Below, piece by piece: positions 25,447-34,488 of a stretch of 64,000 nucleotides of DNA; position 1 is the first letter of the stretch; each line of letters starts with the position of its first letter. A program made the translations under genes and the position numbers. Under the pieces are notes generated by a model. That model ran no database searches. It saw nothing but the letters and a program-made list of their open reading frames with translations, and had not been told where the DNA came from. Origin of the DNA: Haloplanus salinus (GTDB lineage: Archaea > Halobacteriota > Halobacteria > Halobacteriales > Haloferacaceae); assembly GCF_003336245.1 (NCBI RefSeq), contig NZ_QPHM01000001.1:806001-870000 (forward strand). The letters run 5' to 3'.

Positions 25447-27308
25447 TCAGTCGGCCAGTTCCGCCATGTCGAGGGCGTCGAGGCGCTCCGGCGTGGGAAT
25501 CCCGTCGTCGTCCCAGCCGCGGAACGCGTAGTACTCGTCGAGCATCGCGGATAGCTCCTCGGGCGGACAGTACATCCCCTCGGCCGGCCGTCGGGGATGG
25601 GTTCGTGCATCACGCGATGGGAGAGCGTGTCCGTCTCGCGGCGCGCGACGCCGCGTTCGACGTTGATCAGACGTTCGAGGTTGTAGATCCGCTCGCCGAT
25701 GCGTTCCACCTCGTCGGTCGAGAGCTCCCACCCCGTCGCCGCGTTGATGGCGTCGCGATAGCGGTCGGTGACGCGCTTGTCGTAGCCGCCCTCGCTCACG
25801 AACCGACACTGGGTGAGCGAGTCGCCGAGGGCGGTGAAATGCTGGGTGCGGGCGGCGAACGCCGGCGTCCCCTCCGTCGTCTCGGCGTGTTCGCCGTCGT
25901 ACTGGAGCGTCGGCCGGGTGTCGTGGTGGGAGCCGCCACGCGTCGACGTGGCGTAGCCGATGCTCATCCCCTTCAGCCCGCGGGGGGAGTGAGCCGCGAA
26001 CTCCAGGCCCTTCGTGCCGTGGAGGTAGCGCTCCGCCTCGTCGTCCAGGTCGGCCGCGAGGCGGAACGACCCCTCCGCGAGTCGGTCGCCGAACCCTTCC
26101 CGGTGTGCCGTCCGGCGCGCGAGTTCGACGAGGCCGTCGGCGTCGCCGAACGCGAGGTGCGGGCAGTCGTCGTCGGAGAGGAGGCCCTCGTCGTAACACT
26201 CGCGGGCGAAGGCGACGGAGACGCCCCACGAGATGGTGTCCATCCCCAGCCGATCACAGCGGTCGTTGGCCTTGATCACCCGCTCGACGTCGAAAACGTC
26301 GGTCATGGTCGCGGTGCCGAACAGGCTCTCGAACTCGGGGATCTTCGCGTCGGTGACGCCCTCGCTCTCGACGGTGACGTGTTTGCCACAGGCGACGGCG
26401 CAGTTCGCACAGGTCGTGTCTTCGGTGACGTACTCCTCGCGGATCAGTTCACCGCTGATCGCCTCGGCCTCCTCGCGGGGCGACTGTTCGACCCGATTGT
26501 TTCGCCGCCCGAGTTTCCCCATCTCGTTGATGGGGTTGACGAGGCCGGCCGTGCCGTACTCCTGTAGCATCTCCGTCCCCTCCATCAACGGCTGCATCCG
26601 ACTCCCCACGAGGCTCCGCAGGTCGCCGTCGGCGGCCGGCTCGGGACGGAACTCGCCTTCCTCGATCGCCACCGCCTTGACGTTCTTCGACCCGAGGACG
26701 GCGCCGGCGCCGCCGCGGCCGGCGACCCCCTCGCGCATCTCGGAGTCGTGGAGCAGGCAGGCGAAACGCACGAGGTTCTCGCCGGCCGGGCCGGCGGCGA
26801 TGACGTGGACGTCGCTCGTGGCGTCCGCGGCCGCCAGCGCCTCGACTTCGGCGCACGTCTCGTAGGTGTCGAGCCCCGCGAGGGCGGGCGCGGGGACGAC
26901 GCGTGCGCCCTCGTCGTCGACGTGGACGTAGGAGAGTTCGTCGGCGGCGCCGTGGAGGACGATGGACTCGAAGCCCGTCGTCTTCTGGGCGCGGGGGAAG
27001 GTACCGCCGAACGTGCTGTCGAAGAAGCCGTTCGTCTGTGGGCTGACGAAGCCGACGACGCCCCGACTCGTCGACTGGAAGGGCGTGCCGTTCATCGGCC
27101 CGACACTAAAGACGACGACGTTCTCGGGGTCGAACGGGTCGGCGTCGGCGGGGACGTGGTCGTGAACTGCCTGCGCCGCGAAGCCGTTGCCGCCGAGGAA
27201 CCGCCGAGCGTCGGCGGGGTCGATGGCGTCGACCTCGCTCTCGCCGTCGTCTAGGTGGACGTGGAGGCGCTCCCCGCCGTAGACGGGTGGGAGGCCGGAC
27301 TCGGGCAC
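25447..27308 (-). CDS. Aldehyde ferredoxin oxidoreductase (AOR) family, frameshifted near the C-terminus
   Basis: A tungsten/molybdo-bispterin enzyme oxidising aldehydes to acids with ferredoxin. The GTG start gives VPESGLPPVYGGERLHVHLD; FLGGNGFAAQ and TSRGVVGFVSPQTNG are pterin-binding blocks. The 4Fe-4S ligands are CANCAVAC (C-x2-C-x3-C, about residue 300) and the distant Cys in DSLTQCRF. After MHEPIPDG the frame breaks at about 25582-25590: one base is missing in a C/G run. The -1 frame continues as AEGMYCPPEELSAMLDEYYA to the stop at 25447. Restoring one C gives a full-length enzyme of about 620 residues. It could be an assembly error or a true recent mutation removing the last 45 or so residues. 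Confidence 0.88.
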
Positions 27309-27430
27309 GCTACGCCCCCGCCGGCGCGTCGGCCCGCCGGGTGGCCGCAGTGGTGGTGTGTGGCATGGAGAGTGATCGTCGCTCCGCGTACATATCGTTT
27401 GTCCGTGTGCGATCCGGGGAGCCGCCAGCC

Positions 27431-28288
27431 CTACAGCTCGAATTCGGTCCCGACGCCGACGGACTGGAACGCATCGGGGAGTCGCTCGGCCAAGATGCGG
27501 CGAGCGGTCGACCCCGTGCAGTGGGCGGCGCCGAACCGGTCGAGCCGGCCGTCGAGCCAGTCGACGAGCTCGTGCACCTCCTCCTCGTCGCGGGCGACGA
27601 GGTGGGTGCCGCCGACGACGGTTCGGACCGTCCCGCCGGTCACCGTTTCCGCGTACTCGACGGTGTTGCGGAGGCCTGCGTGTCCACAGCCGAGGACGAC
27701 GGCGATGCCGTCGGCCGTCTCGACGGCGAGGGCTTGGTCGTCCGGGACGGGGTCGGGTCGCCGCCCGTCGGTGTCCTCGACGACACCTACCGCGGCGTCG
27801 GGATGGGGACGGGGAATCTCGCCGAGGGCGTGGACCCCGTCGGCGACTTCGACCGGGGCCTCGTGTTCGACGACCGTCGCCCGGTCGGCTACCGCCGCGC
27901 GGGTGTACGGACAGCCGATGTGAGCGCCGCCATCCTCGGGCGCGCGGTAACGGGGCCGCCACACGTCGGGGTGACAGTATACCGTCGGGTCGTCGAGATG
28001 TGCGAGGGCGGCGTCGAGGCCGCGGGTGTGGTCGTCGTGGCCGTGGCTGAGGACGACGGCCTCGGCGTCGAGGGGGTGGCCGAGTCGGGCGGCGTTCTCG
28101 GGGACGACACCACCGTAGCCGGTGTCGAAGAGTACGTCGCCGACGCGGGCGGCGAACCCCCACTCGCCATGGAGGCCGCGCGGCGACGACACAGCCACGC
28201 GGTTGTCGGCCAGTATCGTGAGCGTTACCATCGCCACCCACGGGGCGTGGTGGTCGGGGACGAATGTGTCGGTTCGATCATACGCCAT
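27431..28288 (-). CDS. MBL-fold metallo-hydrolase
   Basis: A 285-residue metallo-beta-lactamase-fold protein resembling the dihydropterin/ribofuranosyl-aminobenzene phosphate synthase-like group. Seen: VTLTILADNRV near the start, GDVLFDTGYGG, the zinc motif LSHGHDDHTRGLDAALAHL (HxHxDH), and LGCGHAGLRNTVEYA with a later zinc His. The alternative start at 28231 (MVTLTILADN) matches the family N-terminus better. The start at 28288 fits a TATA-like AT-rich block (28303-28315) for a leaderless mRNA. Substrate unknown. Next to AOR on the same strand, 123 nt upstream of it. Confidence 0.85.
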   Translation of the reverse strand: MAYDRTDTFVPDHHAPWVAMVTLTILADNRVAVSSPRGLHGEWGFAARVGDVLFDTGYGGVVPENAARLGHPLDAEAVVLSHGHDDHTRGLDAALAHLDDPTVYCHPDVWRPRYRAPEDGGAHIGCPYTRAAVADRATVVEHEAPVEVADGVHALGEIPRPHPDAAVGVVEDTDGRRPDPVPDDQALAVETADGIAVVLGCGHAGLRNTVEYAETVTGGTVRTVVGGTHLVARDEEEVHELVDWLDGRLDRFGAAHCTGSTARRILAERLPDAFQSVGVGTEFEL

Positions 28289-28340
28289 CTCGGCACCGAG
28301 CATTGAAATCCTTTTCACCGGCCGAAACGCATTGTGCGGT

Positions 28341-28526
28341 ATGGACTTCGACTTCGGTCGGTCGGTCGGTGTACTGGTGGCGATCACGGCCGTCGCCACG
28401 ATTGGCCTCACCAACGTGATGGCGCCCGGCACTGTGTTCATGATGGTACTGCCGTCGATGGTCGCGTTCGCCGTCGTCGCCTTCTTCCTCGGCATGAAGC
28501 ACGGCGAGTACCGGACCGTGCGGTAG
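28341..28526 (+). CDS. Small two-helix membrane protein
   Basis: A 61-residue protein starting MDFDFGRSVGVLVAITAVAT, with two membrane helices (about 8-25 and 30-50) and a basic C-terminus KHGEYRTVR. Haloarchaea commonly encode such conserved proteins; no function is known. It shares the AT-rich divergent promoter block (28303-28315) with the MBL gene. Confidence 0.7.
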   Translation: MDFDFGRSVGVLVAITAVATIGLTNVMAPGTVFMMVLPSMVAFAVVAFFLGMKHGEYRTVR

Positions 28527-28986
28527 ACACGGACCGACGGGTCCGGGAGCGATACTCCCTCGGGCCGGGGCCGATGGCCGTGGGACCACGAATCGCGCAC
28601 GTCGAGGGCACGGAGTTCGAGTACCGACTCCACGACGCCGGCTGCAACCTCGTCTCCGAACCGGGGACGACGGTCCGGAAGCCGCTAGCGGTCGGGGGCC
28701 ACACCGGGACGGGTGTCACCGGCGAGTACGTCGCCGGCAACCCCCGCCGCGGCCCGGTACGACGCGGTCGCGAACCCATCGTCACCGGTGCCCGCCGGAC
28801 CGCGGGAGCCACTGGTCGAAGCCCGGGCGCGCTTCACGAGTACGACCGCATGGGCATCGGTCCGATAGATGCCGCGCTCCGTGGCCTCGCGGCGGTCCCG
28901 CGATTTTGTATCGCGATATGCGGTTTATGATCCGTGGAACGACGCCGTCGCTGGCGGGTGCGGAGAGTTGAGAAGCGGGCGCCGCC
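28527..28986. other. Intergenic stretch with one doubtful ORF
   Basis: 460 nt between a small membrane gene and the 3' end of the eL15 gene. A frame from an ATG at 28574 runs to 28930. Its first 55 codons have haloarchaeal composition (RIAHVEGTEFEYRLHDAG) but the second half becomes Arg/Gly-rich and the tail is AT-rich, so it may be a gene remnant. Near 28901-28926 is TTGTATCGCGATATGCGG, a loose relative of the 20-nt motif before ubaA. Confidence 0.35.
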
Positions 28987-29577
28987 CTACTTGCCGCGGC
29001 GCCGGTCGCCGCTCACGCTGGGTCGGGTGTGTTCCGTCCCCTTGCCACGCTTGCGCTGCCCGCGGCCCTTCTTGCCGGCGCTAGTCTTGCCGCGGAACGC
29101 CCGGCCGCGGTGACTGTCGTCGCAGATCCAGTTCAGGTCGTCGTCGTTCCGGATGGCGGGGTGTTCGGGGTCGACGAGGATCACTTCGTGCCACTTCTGC
29201 GAGCCGTCCTCGCCCACCCAGTAGGAGTTGAGCACGCGGAGGTTGGGGTACTTGCGCGACGTGCGCTCTTCCGCGATGCGCTGGATGCTCTTGCGGCGGC
29301 CGATGCGGTTGACGCCCTGGCGCTTCGAGCGGCGGCCGGCCTTGAATCGGCGCTTGCGGGCGCCGCCCTTGCGGACCGAGGCCCGCACGACGACGATGCC
29401 CTGTTTGGCCTTGTAGCCGAGGTTGCGCGCCTTGTCGAGGCGGGTCGGACGCTCGATGCGTTCGAGGGCGCCTTGCTCGCGCCACTCCTGTTTACGTTGC
29501 CACTGCAGTTCGGCGAGCGCCCCGTCGTCGGGGTTCTGCCACGCGTCTCGGATGTGGGAGTAGAAGCTTCGTGCCAT
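28987..29577 (-). CDS. rpl15e: Large-subunit ribosomal protein eL15
   Basis: A 196-residue archaeal/eukaryotic-type 50S protein. Seen: [59 protein letters not shown], and the C-terminal [19 protein letters not shown]. Basic throughout, unlike its neighbours, as expected for an rRNA-binding protein. It lies downstream of the RIO2 kinase gene, with a 126-nt gap that probably holds its own promoter and a structured leader. Confidence 0.97.
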   Translation of the reverse strand: MARSFYSHIRDAWQNPDDGALAELQWQRKQEWREQGALERIERPTRLDKARNLGYKAKQGIVVVRASVRKGGARKRRFKAGRRSKRQGVNRIGRRKSIQRIAEERTSRKYPNLRVLNSYWVGEDGSQKWHEVILVDPEHPAIRNDDDLNWICDDSHRGRAFRGKTSAGKKGRGQRKRGKGTEHTRPSVSGDRRRGK

Positions 29578-29703
29578 GGTTTGCCCACGGGCGCTTGCGA
29601 TTCAGCGTCGCCGAAGTCGGCGAGCCACATGTCGTCCCGACGAGTCGGGTGCCCGCTGGGGCCCGTCGACCAGCGAGTTAGCCGTGCTACCGCTCGGTTC
29701 CGT

Positions 29704-30624
29704 TTAAGCACTTCGACTCGTCGCGAACTCCCGCACCGTTTCGAAGTCGCCCTCCGCGATTGCGGCGGCCACCCCCGCCGCGTCCACCTCGGGTACGACG
29801 GCGGGGTATTTCCGTCGGAAGAACCCGACGAGGTTGCCCACGTCGCGTTCGAGCAGTTCCACGGCGTTCGCGTGGTCCGTCGGCACCGACTGCGGCCAGT
29901 CGAAGATCGTGATCCCCGACTCCGCGACGGCGACGTTGTGTTCGCTCAGATCGGCGTGGACCAACCCCGCCTCGTAGGCATCGGCCACCTCCTCGAGGAC
30001 CAAGTCGAGGACGCCGACGGCCTGCGCGTCCTCGAGTTTCGCGCGCGCGAGTTCGACGCCCTCGAACTTCGTCATCAGGATGGCGTGTCGGTTGTGGTCG
30101 ACGGGCCGGGGGACGGACACGTCGGGGTAGAGGGTTTCGAGCGCGCCGTGCTCCCGTTCGGCCGCCTTGCGCGCGGTGTAGAGCCACGAGACGTGGTGGT
30201 GGTCCGCGGTGTACTCGCGCTCTTTGTTCACCTCCCGGAAGTTGGTGTAGCCCTCGCGGTGGAACTTCAGGGCGAGCGGCCGGTAGGACTGGGCCTCGTA
30301 CACGTCACTCTCCTTGCCGACCCCCAGTGGCGCCCCGACGCCCTCGATGGTGTCCCGCTCCGCGAACGTGTGGAGCGCCAGCACGTCGTACCCCTCGAAG
30401 GTGAGCTGGTAGCCCTCGTACTGGATGGTCCGCCGCTGGATCAGATCGCGTTTCATACAGCGATCCAACCGGTAGTCCACCTCCTCGGCAGTCAGGTTCG
30501 CGTACCCCGGGAGTTTCCCGCGGTTGACCCACTCGCTGAACCGCATCCCCTGCTCGACCCCGGAGAGCAGATAGAAATCCTCTGGGTCGAGGTCGGCCAC
30601 CACGCTGGCGACGTTTTTGACCAT
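29704..30624 (-). CDS. rio2: RIO2-type serine/threonine kinase
   Basis: A 306-residue atypical protein kinase/ATPase of small-subunit ribosome maturation. Seen: an N-terminal winged helix (residues 1-85: VASVVADLDPEDFYLLSGVE to the tyrosine-rich YEGYQLTFEGYDVLA), the RIO-type P-loop LGVGKESDVYEA, the catalytic LVHADLSEHNVAV (about residue 222) and the metal-binding FDWPQS. The N-terminal winged helix distinguishes RIO2 from RIO1. It sits 5' of the gene for ribosomal protein eL15, consistent with a translation theme. Confidence 0.95.
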   Translation of the reverse strand: MVKNVASVVADLDPEDFYLLSGVEQGMRFSEWVNRGKLPGYANLTAEEVDYRLDRCMKRDLIQRRTIQYEGYQLTFEGYDVLALHTFAERDTIEGVGAPLGVGKESDVYEAQSYRPLALKFHREGYTNFREVNKEREYTADHHHVSWLYTARKAAEREHGALETLYPDVSVPRPVDHNRHAILMTKFEGVELARAKLEDAQAVGVLDLVLEEVADAYEAGLVHADLSEHNVAVAESGITIFDWPQSVPTDHANAVELLERDVGNLVGFFRRKYPAVVPEVDAAGVAAAIAEGDFETVREFATSRSA

Positions 30625-30670
30625 ACCACGACTCCGCGGGCGAGGGACAAAAGCCCCCCGCGTCGGTACG

Positions 30671-30690
30671 TAAATCGTATGTCGCGATAG
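30671..30690 (-). promoter_or_regulatory. 20-nt motif upstream of rio2, identical to that upstream of ubaA
   Basis: TAAATCGTATGTCGCGATAG on the + strand, a perfect match to 24822-24841, here 47-66 nt before the leftward rio2 start. Both copies lie in the same orientation relative to the gene they precede. Probably part of a shared promoter/operator. Confidence 0.6.
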
Positions 30691-30774
30691 CGAAACGGGG
30701 CGACGGTAGTCGGGGCTGGCCGTCTCGATGCGTGCGGCTCCGCTCGGCCCCGTCGTGGGGTTTACCGGACACTA

Positions 30775-30854
30775 ATACTGTCGGCTGTAAGCCGATTAAT
30801 ATATTCGCCACTCCGGGGTGGCGACTATCTTGAGACAGTTACAGCCGACAGTAT
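30775..30854. mobile_element. 80-nt inverted-repeat element (MITE-like)
   Basis: Perfect 16-bp terminal inverted repeats: ATACTGTCGGCTGTAA at 30775-30790 and TTACAGCCGACAGTAT at 30839-30854. Between them is a short central hairpin (GCCAC/GTGGC around 30808-30823). No transposase fits inside and no clear target duplication is visible. The right half is read through by the damaged frame from 31.0 kb, so it appears inserted in a former gene. Solo or miniature transposon is inferred. Confidence 0.6.
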
Positions 30855-31040
30855 GACTGGGACGAAACCGACGGTCGATATCCCCTGTTCGATTGAGTCA
30901 ATTTCTCGGCGGAGGTAGGTGACGGCCGCTCGGATGCATTCGACGGCGAGCCGATCCGTGTCGGATCCGACGTGGGAGACGGACTTTGGTAGCGACGGTT
31001 CGTCTCGGCGACTCCCGCAAGCGGTGCGCCGACGAGCGTT
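30829..31040 (-). pseudogene. C-terminal gene fragment cut by the inverted-repeat element
   Basis: Leftward frame without a start, giving SLPKSVSHVGSDTDRLAVEC, then IRAAVTYLRREIDSIEQG, and finally running through the right terminal repeat to a stop at 30829. Helical, protein-like composition; no family recognised. The reading frame beyond about 31040 loses coding character. Interpreted as the tail of a gene interrupted by the 80-nt element. Confidence 0.4.
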
Positions 31041-31112
31041 GGAACGGGAGCTGGCGTCGAGCAGGGGCGGCCGTTCGACGAATCGACTAGTGCTGTTTCG
31101 ACACCCACTGGA

Positions 31113-31355
31113 TCACGCTGTCTCCCCCCTCAGTGCGTCAGCGATGTCGAGTAGTTGCAGGACGGCCGTACCACCGATGCGGTAGTACGTCCACTTCCCC
31201 TGCCGACGTGTTTCGACGAGGCCGGCGCCTTTGAGCTCTCGGAGGTGGCTCGCGACGGTCGACTGTGGGGCATCGAGAACGACCTGTAGCTCACACGCAC
31301 AGAGTTCGCCGTCTGAGGGCTCCGAGGCCTCCGAGCGCGATTCGAACCGGTCGGG
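31113..31355 (-). pseudogene. ArsR-type winged-helix regulator fragment (N-terminus missing)
   Basis: An 80-codon open frame with no ATG, GTG or TTG after the upstream stop at 31356-31358. Seen: SDGELCACELQVVLDAPQST, then VASHLRELKGAGLVETRRQG and KWTYYRIGG, a textbook ArsR/SmtB recognition helix and wing, with the Cys-x-Cys of the metal-type motif. The first helix of the domain (usually DxTRLRILxAL) is missing. Either N-terminally truncated or dependent on an unrecognised start. Confidence 0.65.
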
Positions 31356-31854
31356 TCAGTCCGCCGCTGGGGGTCCAGTCGCTCGTCCGGATCACGGTGT
31401 CGAGGGCCGTCTCGGCCTCGACGGCCGTCTTGCAGACGACGAGTCCGGCCAGATACGCGAGCAGGAGCCCCGGCTGGATTGCCAACGAGAGGAGCAGGAG
31501 ACCGCCACCGAGCAGGCTGACTGGAATGTAACGGAGGCGGACCCAGTCAATCGACGGGGTGAGTGTTTCTACTTCGCGCTTGGAGCCGTACTCGACCGCG
31601 AGCAGGAGATACACCAGCGAGGCCGGACCGCCGATGAGCGCGAGAACGACGACGAGGACGGCCCCTCCGGCGTTTTTCCCGGCGAGTCAGTCGGTGACGC
31701 CGACCGCGAGTAACGCCAGTGCGGCGAGTCCCAGAACGACGGGGACGCCGGCAGCGAGGTGCAACACGACGAGCCGAACTCGGTCGGCGTCGCGGTCCGG
31801 GAGCGCCGTCCACGTGACGATCCGGTCGCCGGCGTTAGGCTCGGTGGTCGTCAT
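31291..31854 (-). pseudogene. Membrane protein gene with in-frame TGA
   Basis: From an ATG at 31854 (MTTTEPNAGDRIVTWTALPD) the frame reaches a TGA at 31687-31689 after the first helix (VVLGLAALALLAVGVTD). The same frame then continues for 131 codons with more membrane helices (AVLVVVLALIGGPASLVYLL; YIPVSLLGGGLLLLSLAIQP) to a stop at 31291. The single nonsense codon within continuous membrane-protein sequence indicates a broken gene. Its tail overlaps the ArsR fragment in another frame. Confidence 0.65.
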
Positions 31855-31896
31855 CGTTCGAGGGGTGGTGTATCGTGTCCGCGTTTCGGGTTCCAC

Positions 31897-32380
31897 GTCT
31901 CGGATCTCGGTGTCCGACCGGTCGTTGTCCGAACTGACGAGACGGATTTCTATCGGCTCGGTGTTTCTCTTCGCAGTGAGGTGTCCGAGGTGCTCGTACG
32001 TATCGCGGGCAGGGTTCCTTAGAACCGTGCGACCGCCGCCCGGATCGTGAGCACGACCGGCAGCAGGAAGATCGGTCCGGCGCTGATGGCGAGTCCGGTC
32101 AGTTGTACAGCACCCGTTCCCGGGCTGAGCGTGGGGCCGACCGGAACCGCACCGAAAGCGAGTGGACGTTTTAGCCGAGGGTCAGGACACTGACCAGCGA
32201 AACGGGGGTGGCGACGGCCGCGGCGCTGCCGACGCGGCGTCGTTACGGAGTTTCGCGACGGCGTGGACGAACGCCCGGCACCCGTCGCCGACGCCGGGAG
32301 CGATTACGCGTGGGGTGTCCTGTGACGGCGACGGATCCGGACCGCACAGGATTTATGTCGAATCGTCCGAAGCCCGAGAC
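31897..32380. other. Degraded intergenic region
   Basis: 484 nt without an intact gene. A leftward frame ending at 32019-32021 encodes a hydrophobic tail (VQLTGLAISAGPIFLLPVVL) but has no start codon, so it is probably another membrane-protein remnant. The right end carries the promoter of the next gene: a TTTATG element at 32352-32357, about 27 nt before the GTG at 32381. Confidence 0.5.
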
Positions 32381-32746
32381 GTGCCCTCCATCCGCGACGT
32401 TCGACACCGACTCCTCACGCCGGAGCATGTAGCCATTACCGTCGCCGTCGCCCTCTCGGTCGTCGGCGCGTACGTGATTCGACTCCGCATCGGGGCGGGC
32501 GTCGCCGCGTTCTTCGGACTGATCGCTCTCGGCGTCTCGACGCCGACGACGCTCACGTCACACGACCTGTTGGGGACACGGGTCGCCGCGGTCGTTCGCA
32601 CGGGCGCCGCGTGTACCGCTACCTTCGTCACCTACGTCGGGTTGTTGATCGTCGGTTCCGGCTCGGACGGGAGTCCCCTCGCTGCTGCAGTGGCGTTTAC
32701 TCTGACCGCACTCGCGGTCGAGGCTGCCGCTCGCACGCTAGCCTGA
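32381..32746 (+). CDS. Membrane protein with four helices
   Basis: A 121-residue hypothetical protein starting at GTG (VPSIRDVRHRLLTPEHVAIT), with helices at about 17-34, 38-55, 65-85 and 95-115. The GTG lies about 27 nt after a TATA-like TTTATG, supporting a leaderless transcript and this start over the longer open frame. No family recognised. Confidence 0.65.
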   Translation: MPSIRDVRHRLLTPEHVAITVAVALSVVGAYVIRLRIGAGVAAFFGLIALGVSTPTTLTSHDLLGTRVAAVVRTGAACTATFVTYVGLLIVGSGSDGSPLAAAVAFTLTALAVEAAARTLA

Positions 32747-32810
32747 GGCTCGGATACGCGTGCGACGGACACCACGCTCATACTGTTAGGGTGCTTTGTT
32801 CGCGACCGAG

Positions 32811-33794
32811 ATGGAACTCCCCGTGGGACTCACGACCCTCCACCTCTCACGAAAGAGCGTCTATCTGCTGGTCCTCGCGGTCGCCCTCGTCGGGGCCGGT
32901 GGGTACAGCTACGTCCAGCAGGGACAGGCGGTCGGCGACGCCGTCACCGTCCAGGCGACGGTCGACAGCGCACGCGTGGAGCGGCTCGACGCCGGTCGAG
33001 GCATCGATTACGAACCGGAGATCGAGTACACGTACCGGTACCGGGGCGAGACGTACACGAGCGAGCAGGTGTTCCCGGGACCGACGATCCGGACCTACTC
33101 GGATCGGTCGAACGCGGAGTCCATCGTTCGGTCGTACGAGCCGGGGGCGACGGTTCGGGCGTACGTCCGGCCGTCCGCGCCGGGCGACGCGTTCCTGATC
33201 AGGGAGCGGACCCCGTGGCCGACGCAAGCGCTCGCCGTCGGTGGGGTCCTGCTCGGCCTCGTCGTGCTCGCCGGACTGGGGGAGACACGTCCGGGCCGAC
33301 ACGAGCTCCGCCCGGAGCACGAGGTGCGGTCGCCGCCGTCCCGAACGTGGGTCGAACGCAACGACGAGCGGCTCCGCCGGCTGTCGAAACGGGCATCCCT
33401 CGTCTGCTTCGTGGCGTTCTGGCTCTCGATGGTCGGGGTGGCGTTCGGCGTCCTGAGCCTGAGCGAGGGGTCGGCACGGCCGGTCGAGGCCGACCTCCTC
33501 GGACCGGTCGGCCTGCCCCTGCTCGCGGCGGCCGGCTTCTGGGTCGGGATGATCCTCTCGCTGTGTCTGTACGGCGTCCAGTCGTTCAGTCGGTATCGAC
33601 GGCTCCGGCGGCGGCTCCGCGAACCGCGGCCGCCGAGTCCGTTCAGACATCCGAGTCGGCTCGTCACGATACTCGGGACCGACGGCGACGAGTTACCCGA
33701 GTACGGACGGCGCGTCCGCGTGACCGGGTGGGCGTTTCTGATCGCCACCGGGATGACCGCCGTCATCGTACAACTCCTCTATACGGCGAGCTGA
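32811..33794 (+). CDS. DUF3592-type membrane protein
   Basis: A 327-residue protein. After one N-terminal helix (SVYLLVLAVALVGAGGY), residues 40-125 form a soluble beta-rich module. It contains YEPEIEYTYRYRGETYTSEQ and a SNAESIVRSYEPGATVRAYV block ending in the DUF3592 Asp/Pro pattern. Four further helices follow. The domain is common but of unknown role. The ATG at 32811 is preferred over an in-frame TTG five codons earlier. Confidence 0.75.
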   Translation: MELPVGLTTLHLSRKSVYLLVLAVALVGAGGYSYVQQGQAVGDAVTVQATVDSARVERLDAGRGIDYEPEIEYTYRYRGETYTSEQVFPGPTIRTYSDRSNAESIVRSYEPGATVRAYVRPSAPGDAFLIRERTPWPTQALAVGGVLLGLVVLAGLGETRPGRHELRPEHEVRSPPSRTWVERNDERLRRLSKRASLVCFVAFWLSMVGVAFGVLSLSEGSARPVEADLLGPVGLPLLAAAGFWVGMILSLCLYGVQSFSRYRRLRRRLREPRPPSPFRHPSRLVTILGTDGDELPEYGRRVRVTGWAFLIATGMTAVIVQLLYTAS

Positions 33795-33869
33795 GACGCA
33801 TCGGGGCGGCCGTCTCCAGTAGATTCGAGCCGGATCGAACAGCTATCCGAACGGCAGGAGACCACCGGT

Positions 33870-34241
33870 TCAGGACTGCTGGTGAGCAGCGGTCGCCGAC
33901 AGGAGCAGGAACGCGAGCAGCCCGAGTTGCCACACGACGACGCCAGTCAGCCCCGAGTTCGACAGCCCGACGTATTCGCCGAGCGCCAGCGGCCCGACGC
34001 TCACACCGAACAGTCCGACCGCGTAGCCGAGCCTGTCGGCACGATCCGTGAACTCGACGTGCGTCTCGAGGAGCGGGATGTCGAACGCGAGGTAGAAATA
34101 CGCCGCCCCGGCGTAGGTCGCTGCCGTGGCGAGCGCCGGGAACCAGTCCGGAAGGAGGAACTGATAGACGACGGCACCGCTCACCGCCCCGAACAGTCCG
34201 GCGACGGGGAGTGCTACCTTTGCGGGAATGCGTTCGGTCAC
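33870..34241 (-). CDS. Membrane protein, four helices
   Basis: A 123-residue protein from a GTG start (VTERIPAKVALPVAGLFGAV), helices at about 7-25, 35-52, 68-88 and 98-117. Unknown family. It is followed upstream on the same strand by the 68-residue membrane protein gene, ending 40 nt before this start, so a two-gene unit is likely. The open frame upstream of the GTG is basic and not protein-like. Confidence 0.6.
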   Translation of the reverse strand: MTERIPAKVALPVAGLFGAVSGAVVYQFLLPDWFPALATAATYAGAAYFYLAFDIPLLETHVEFTDRADRLGYAVGLFGVSVGPLALGEYVGLSNSGLTGVVVWQLGLLAFLLLSATAAHQQS

Positions 34242-34281
34242 CGTTCGGAGGCCGGCAGTTCGACTCGTCCGCTGACTCCGT

Positions 34282-34488
34282 TCAGTACGGGTTCCATACG
34301 TACACCACCCCCGCGTACAGGACGCCACTTATAGCTCCGACGGACAGTGCTCCGATACCAGCTCTCTCGGTGAGCAGAAACGCCGTCAACGAAACGACGG
34401 CGAACCAGAGCGCCCCGTGAATCAGGGATCGCTGCTCCCGTGATAGCGTCTCCGACCAGTCGCTGACGGCGTTCCAGCAGTCCGCCAC
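34282..34488 (-). CDS. Small membrane protein
   Basis: A 68-residue protein with an amphipathic N-terminal segment (DWSETLSREQRSLIHGALWF) and two membrane helices (about 25-42 and 45-63), ending WNPY. The clean ATG and hydrophobic pattern support it. No known function. Confidence 0.55.
   Translation of the reverse strand: MADCWNAVSDWSETLSREQRSLIHGALWFAVVSLTAFLLTERAGIGALSVGAISGVLYAGVVYVWNPY

Noticed and set aside
29578-29703. tRNA or box C/D RNA between rio2 and eL15
   Set aside because: No tRNA cloverleaf can be drawn and no C box (RTGATGA) paired with a D box was found.
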